Positions 62,859 to 64,000 of a DNA stretch of 64,000 bases are shown here, in pieces. Both the position numbers and the translations under genes were made by a program. The stretch is from Verrucomicrobiales bacterium (lineage in GTDB: Bacteria; Verrucomicrobiota; Verrucomicrobiia; Verrucomicrobiales; DEV007): assembly GCA_029213265.1 (NCBI GenBank), contig JARGNG010000015.1:41866-105865 (forward strand). The letters are read 5' to 3'. The notes below the pieces were generated by a model. It was not told the origin of the DNA. It made no database searches and was given only the letters and a program-made list of their open reading frames with translations. The stretch's first letter is position 1. Each line of letters opens with the position of its first letter.

Positions 62859-63908
62859 GAATGGGGCATCGTTCGGCAACGCAATTTCCATTCCGAAGGG
62901 ACAGAAAAAAACACCGATACACCGTAGAGGAAAGAAAAGCAGCCTCTGAAACGCCCGATCCGGCCACGGGGCGATGCAAAAGAGATACTCCTGCCGCTCG
63001 ACACCCTGCTCCGCCGTCCTTACAAACACCTCATTTACCACAAATACCGGCGTCGCAAAACCTTCATCCCCAAGTTGAAACTCGCCGACCTTTTCAAAAG
63101 CCTCAGGATTCGGTTTGAAGGCAAACGTGATTCCCCGTTCATTCGTGGCGTAAATCAAACCACCAGCCAGAATCGGTGAGGAACTGACGGGGCCACCGAG
63201 ACGGACTTTGCATTTCTCCTCCCCGGTCTCAGCATTCCAGCACAGCGCGATTCCATTGTCGTTCAAGGTGTAAACATGCCCGTCATGGTAGAGAAGTGAC
63301 TGTTCGTAGCTTTTGTCGCCATTTTTCCAAACCACCTCACCGGATCCATCAGCTCTTATCGCGATCGTCTCTTTGTTAGGATATCCGCCGCTGGCGAAAA
63401 CAAGATCATCACTCCAAACCAGCGTGCCGCAGGTAGCGAGGCTGCTCCCTGCGGTCTCCCATAAAATTTCACCATCTTCAGGATTGTGACTGACGATCTT
63501 GTCCGCTCCGCTGAGAAGCAGTTGATCCTTCCCCGCGACATGGGCCACGGCGGGAGAAGAGTAGGAGGTTTTGTTCCGACGCGGAACCCGCCAAAGCTCA
63601 GATCCATCAGACTTGTCGAAAGCGGCGAGGTAGCCTTCTCCAAACTCTGAGACGACAATCAACGAGTTTCCGTAGAGGATCGGGCTTGGTCCATAGCCGA
63701 ACCGGTAGTCACACTGAAAGCCTCCCGTGTCTTTCTGCCAGGCGACATCTCCGGAACGATCCAGGGCGGTGACAACAAGCCGCCCCGCGTTGAGGAAAAG
63801 GAGAAAAAAATGCTCTCCATCGGAAGCGGGGGTGCAACTCGCGGCGGTGTTCTTGCGGTGCAGCTCAGTCGGAACTCCACCCTCATGAATCCGCTGCTTC
63901 CACCTCAC
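62187..63908 (-). CDS. PQQ-type beta-propeller joined in frame to a flavodoxin-like reductase
   Basis: One open frame of 573 codons. The N-terminal part (to about residue 310) is a PQQ-like beta-propeller with repeats such as LDRSGDVAWQKD, DKSDGSELWRVP, ADGSGEVVWKNG and WNAETGEEKCKVRLGG, ending in VERQEYLFCIA. Such proteins normally stop there. A linker of about 40 residues follows without a known pattern, then MNSEKKLLILVGSPRREGNSAAL, an NADPH-dependent FMN reductase/flavodoxin fold. The frame is also open upstream of 63908 to a TAA at 63996-63998, and the propeller's first blade seems to start before it. The 5' end is therefore uncertain and probably continues outside the window or is frameshifted. 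Confidence 0.7.
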   Translation of the reverse strand: MRWKQRIHEGGVPTELHRKNTAASCTPASDGEHFFLLFLNAGRLVVTALDRSGDVAWQKDTGGFQCDYRFGYGPSPILYGNSLIVVSEFGEGYLAAFDKSDGSELWRVPRRNKTSYSSPAVAHVAGKDQLLLSGADKIVSHNPEDGEILWETAGSSLATCGTLVWSDDLVFASGGYPNKETIAIRADGSGEVVWKNGDKSYEQSLLYHDGHVYTLNDNGIALCWNAETGEEKCKVRLGGPVSSSPILAGGLIYATNERGITFAFKPNPEAFEKVGEFQLGDEGFATPVFVVNEVFVRTAEQGVERQEYLFCIAPWPDRAFQRLLFFPLRCIGVFFCPFGMEIALPNDAPFMNSEKKLLILVGSPRREGNSAALARAVQQGAEVTGTEVELVFLDDYITSFLRDCRSCRKEDGECSIEDRFRELFFEKFLSADGVVIASPVYWYGLSAQAKAFFDRTFCYCAASYPEADRVVASMTRKRIGLVMASEETYPGASLGMIHQIQEYSRYTHSEFVGYVRGVGNSRNEVTRDPSDPLVAAENLGREMFVRRFSDYRIDTDRSSKVWPSGQEPEQCQD

Positions 63909-64000
63909 GGAACCCTTTTCCCGGTCGTAGGCGATCGCGAACTGCCCTGGTTGAGCCTCGAAAATCTGGTCCGTCTTGAATGATAGTCTGGGACCTTATA

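Noticed and set aside
1..64000. CRISPR arrays, insertion sequences, prophage genes
   Set aside because: No evenly spaced repeat array, transposase, integrase or phage structural gene was seen on either strand.

Overview
The window is a chromosomal segment from a Gram-negative (diderm) bacterium. It carries BamA, Skp, LpxD, an outer-membrane secretin and RND-type adaptor-like genes. The closest overall fit is the Planctomycetes-Verrucomicrobia-Chlamydiae superphylum, most likely Verrucomicrobiota. The basis for this is inference from gene content: a small ECF sigma factor paired with a long FecR-like membrane protein, secreted PQQ-propeller and PhoD-type proteins, a stand-alone pilus-type secretin, and housekeeping genes scattered in small operons. 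No single marker here fixes the genus.

Layout. 1-8 kb: end of dxs, a secretin abutting it stop-to-stop, rpe-xseA, tadA, a beta-CASP metallo-hydrolase. 7-11.5 kb: the envelope cluster bamA-skp-(terminator)-lpxD. 11.7-22.8 kb: ruvB, a membrane protein with a proline-rich tail, a PhoD-type phosphatase, glnD facing phoH, a pair of unknown secreted proteins, a class-3 lipase, surE and psd. 22.7-23.3 kb: two very small cysteine-rich lipoprotein genes. 23.4-30.7 kb: asd-ispA, a POT transporter with an unusual soluble insertion, a second PhoD-type enzyme, tRNA-Gln, a UbiA prenyltransferase and a double-ACT protein. 30.7-36.8 kb: a YhaM-type exonuclease and a divergent pair made of a shortened type-I-exporter-like permease (no ATPase domain) and a 1230-residue TerB-like/ABC/ABCG-permease protein. 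36.9-46.9 kb: tRNA-Arg, an AlgI/AlgJ-like O-acetylation pair, and a long minus-strand run cpYpsA-glgP-CPBP protease-thiL-tsaE-tsaB, then an FKBP isomerase. 47.2-57.9 kb: amidase-nnr, DUF2752 and GYF/CD225 proteins, ybeY-pgpH-like, queA, a secreted toroid protein with an adaptor protein, rlmH and tcdA. 57.9-64 kb: FecR-like/ECF pair, tRNA-Thr with a duplicated 3' end and a gene remnant, deoB behind a strong hairpin, and an ORF that joins a PQQ propeller to a flavodoxin-like reductase.

Most genes are core functions: isoprenoid precursors (dxs, ispA), lipid A and outer-membrane assembly (lpxD, bamA, skp), phospholipid (psd), tRNA modification (tadA, queA, tsaB, tsaE, tcdA), rRNA processing (ybeY, rlmH), DNA repair (ruvB, xseA), nitrogen signalling (glnD), metabolite repair (nnr) and glycogen use (glgP). 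No CRISPR array, phage or transposase gene was seen.

The least ordinary items are: the ATPase-less exporter-like permease beside the TerB-ABC protein; the GspG-like insertion in the peptide transporter; the twin mini-lipoproteins; a dispersed 33-bp palindrome present three times; a tcdA gene with no ATG/GTG/TTG start; the tRNA-Thr 3'-end duplication; and the hairpin that covers the ribosome-binding site of deoB.
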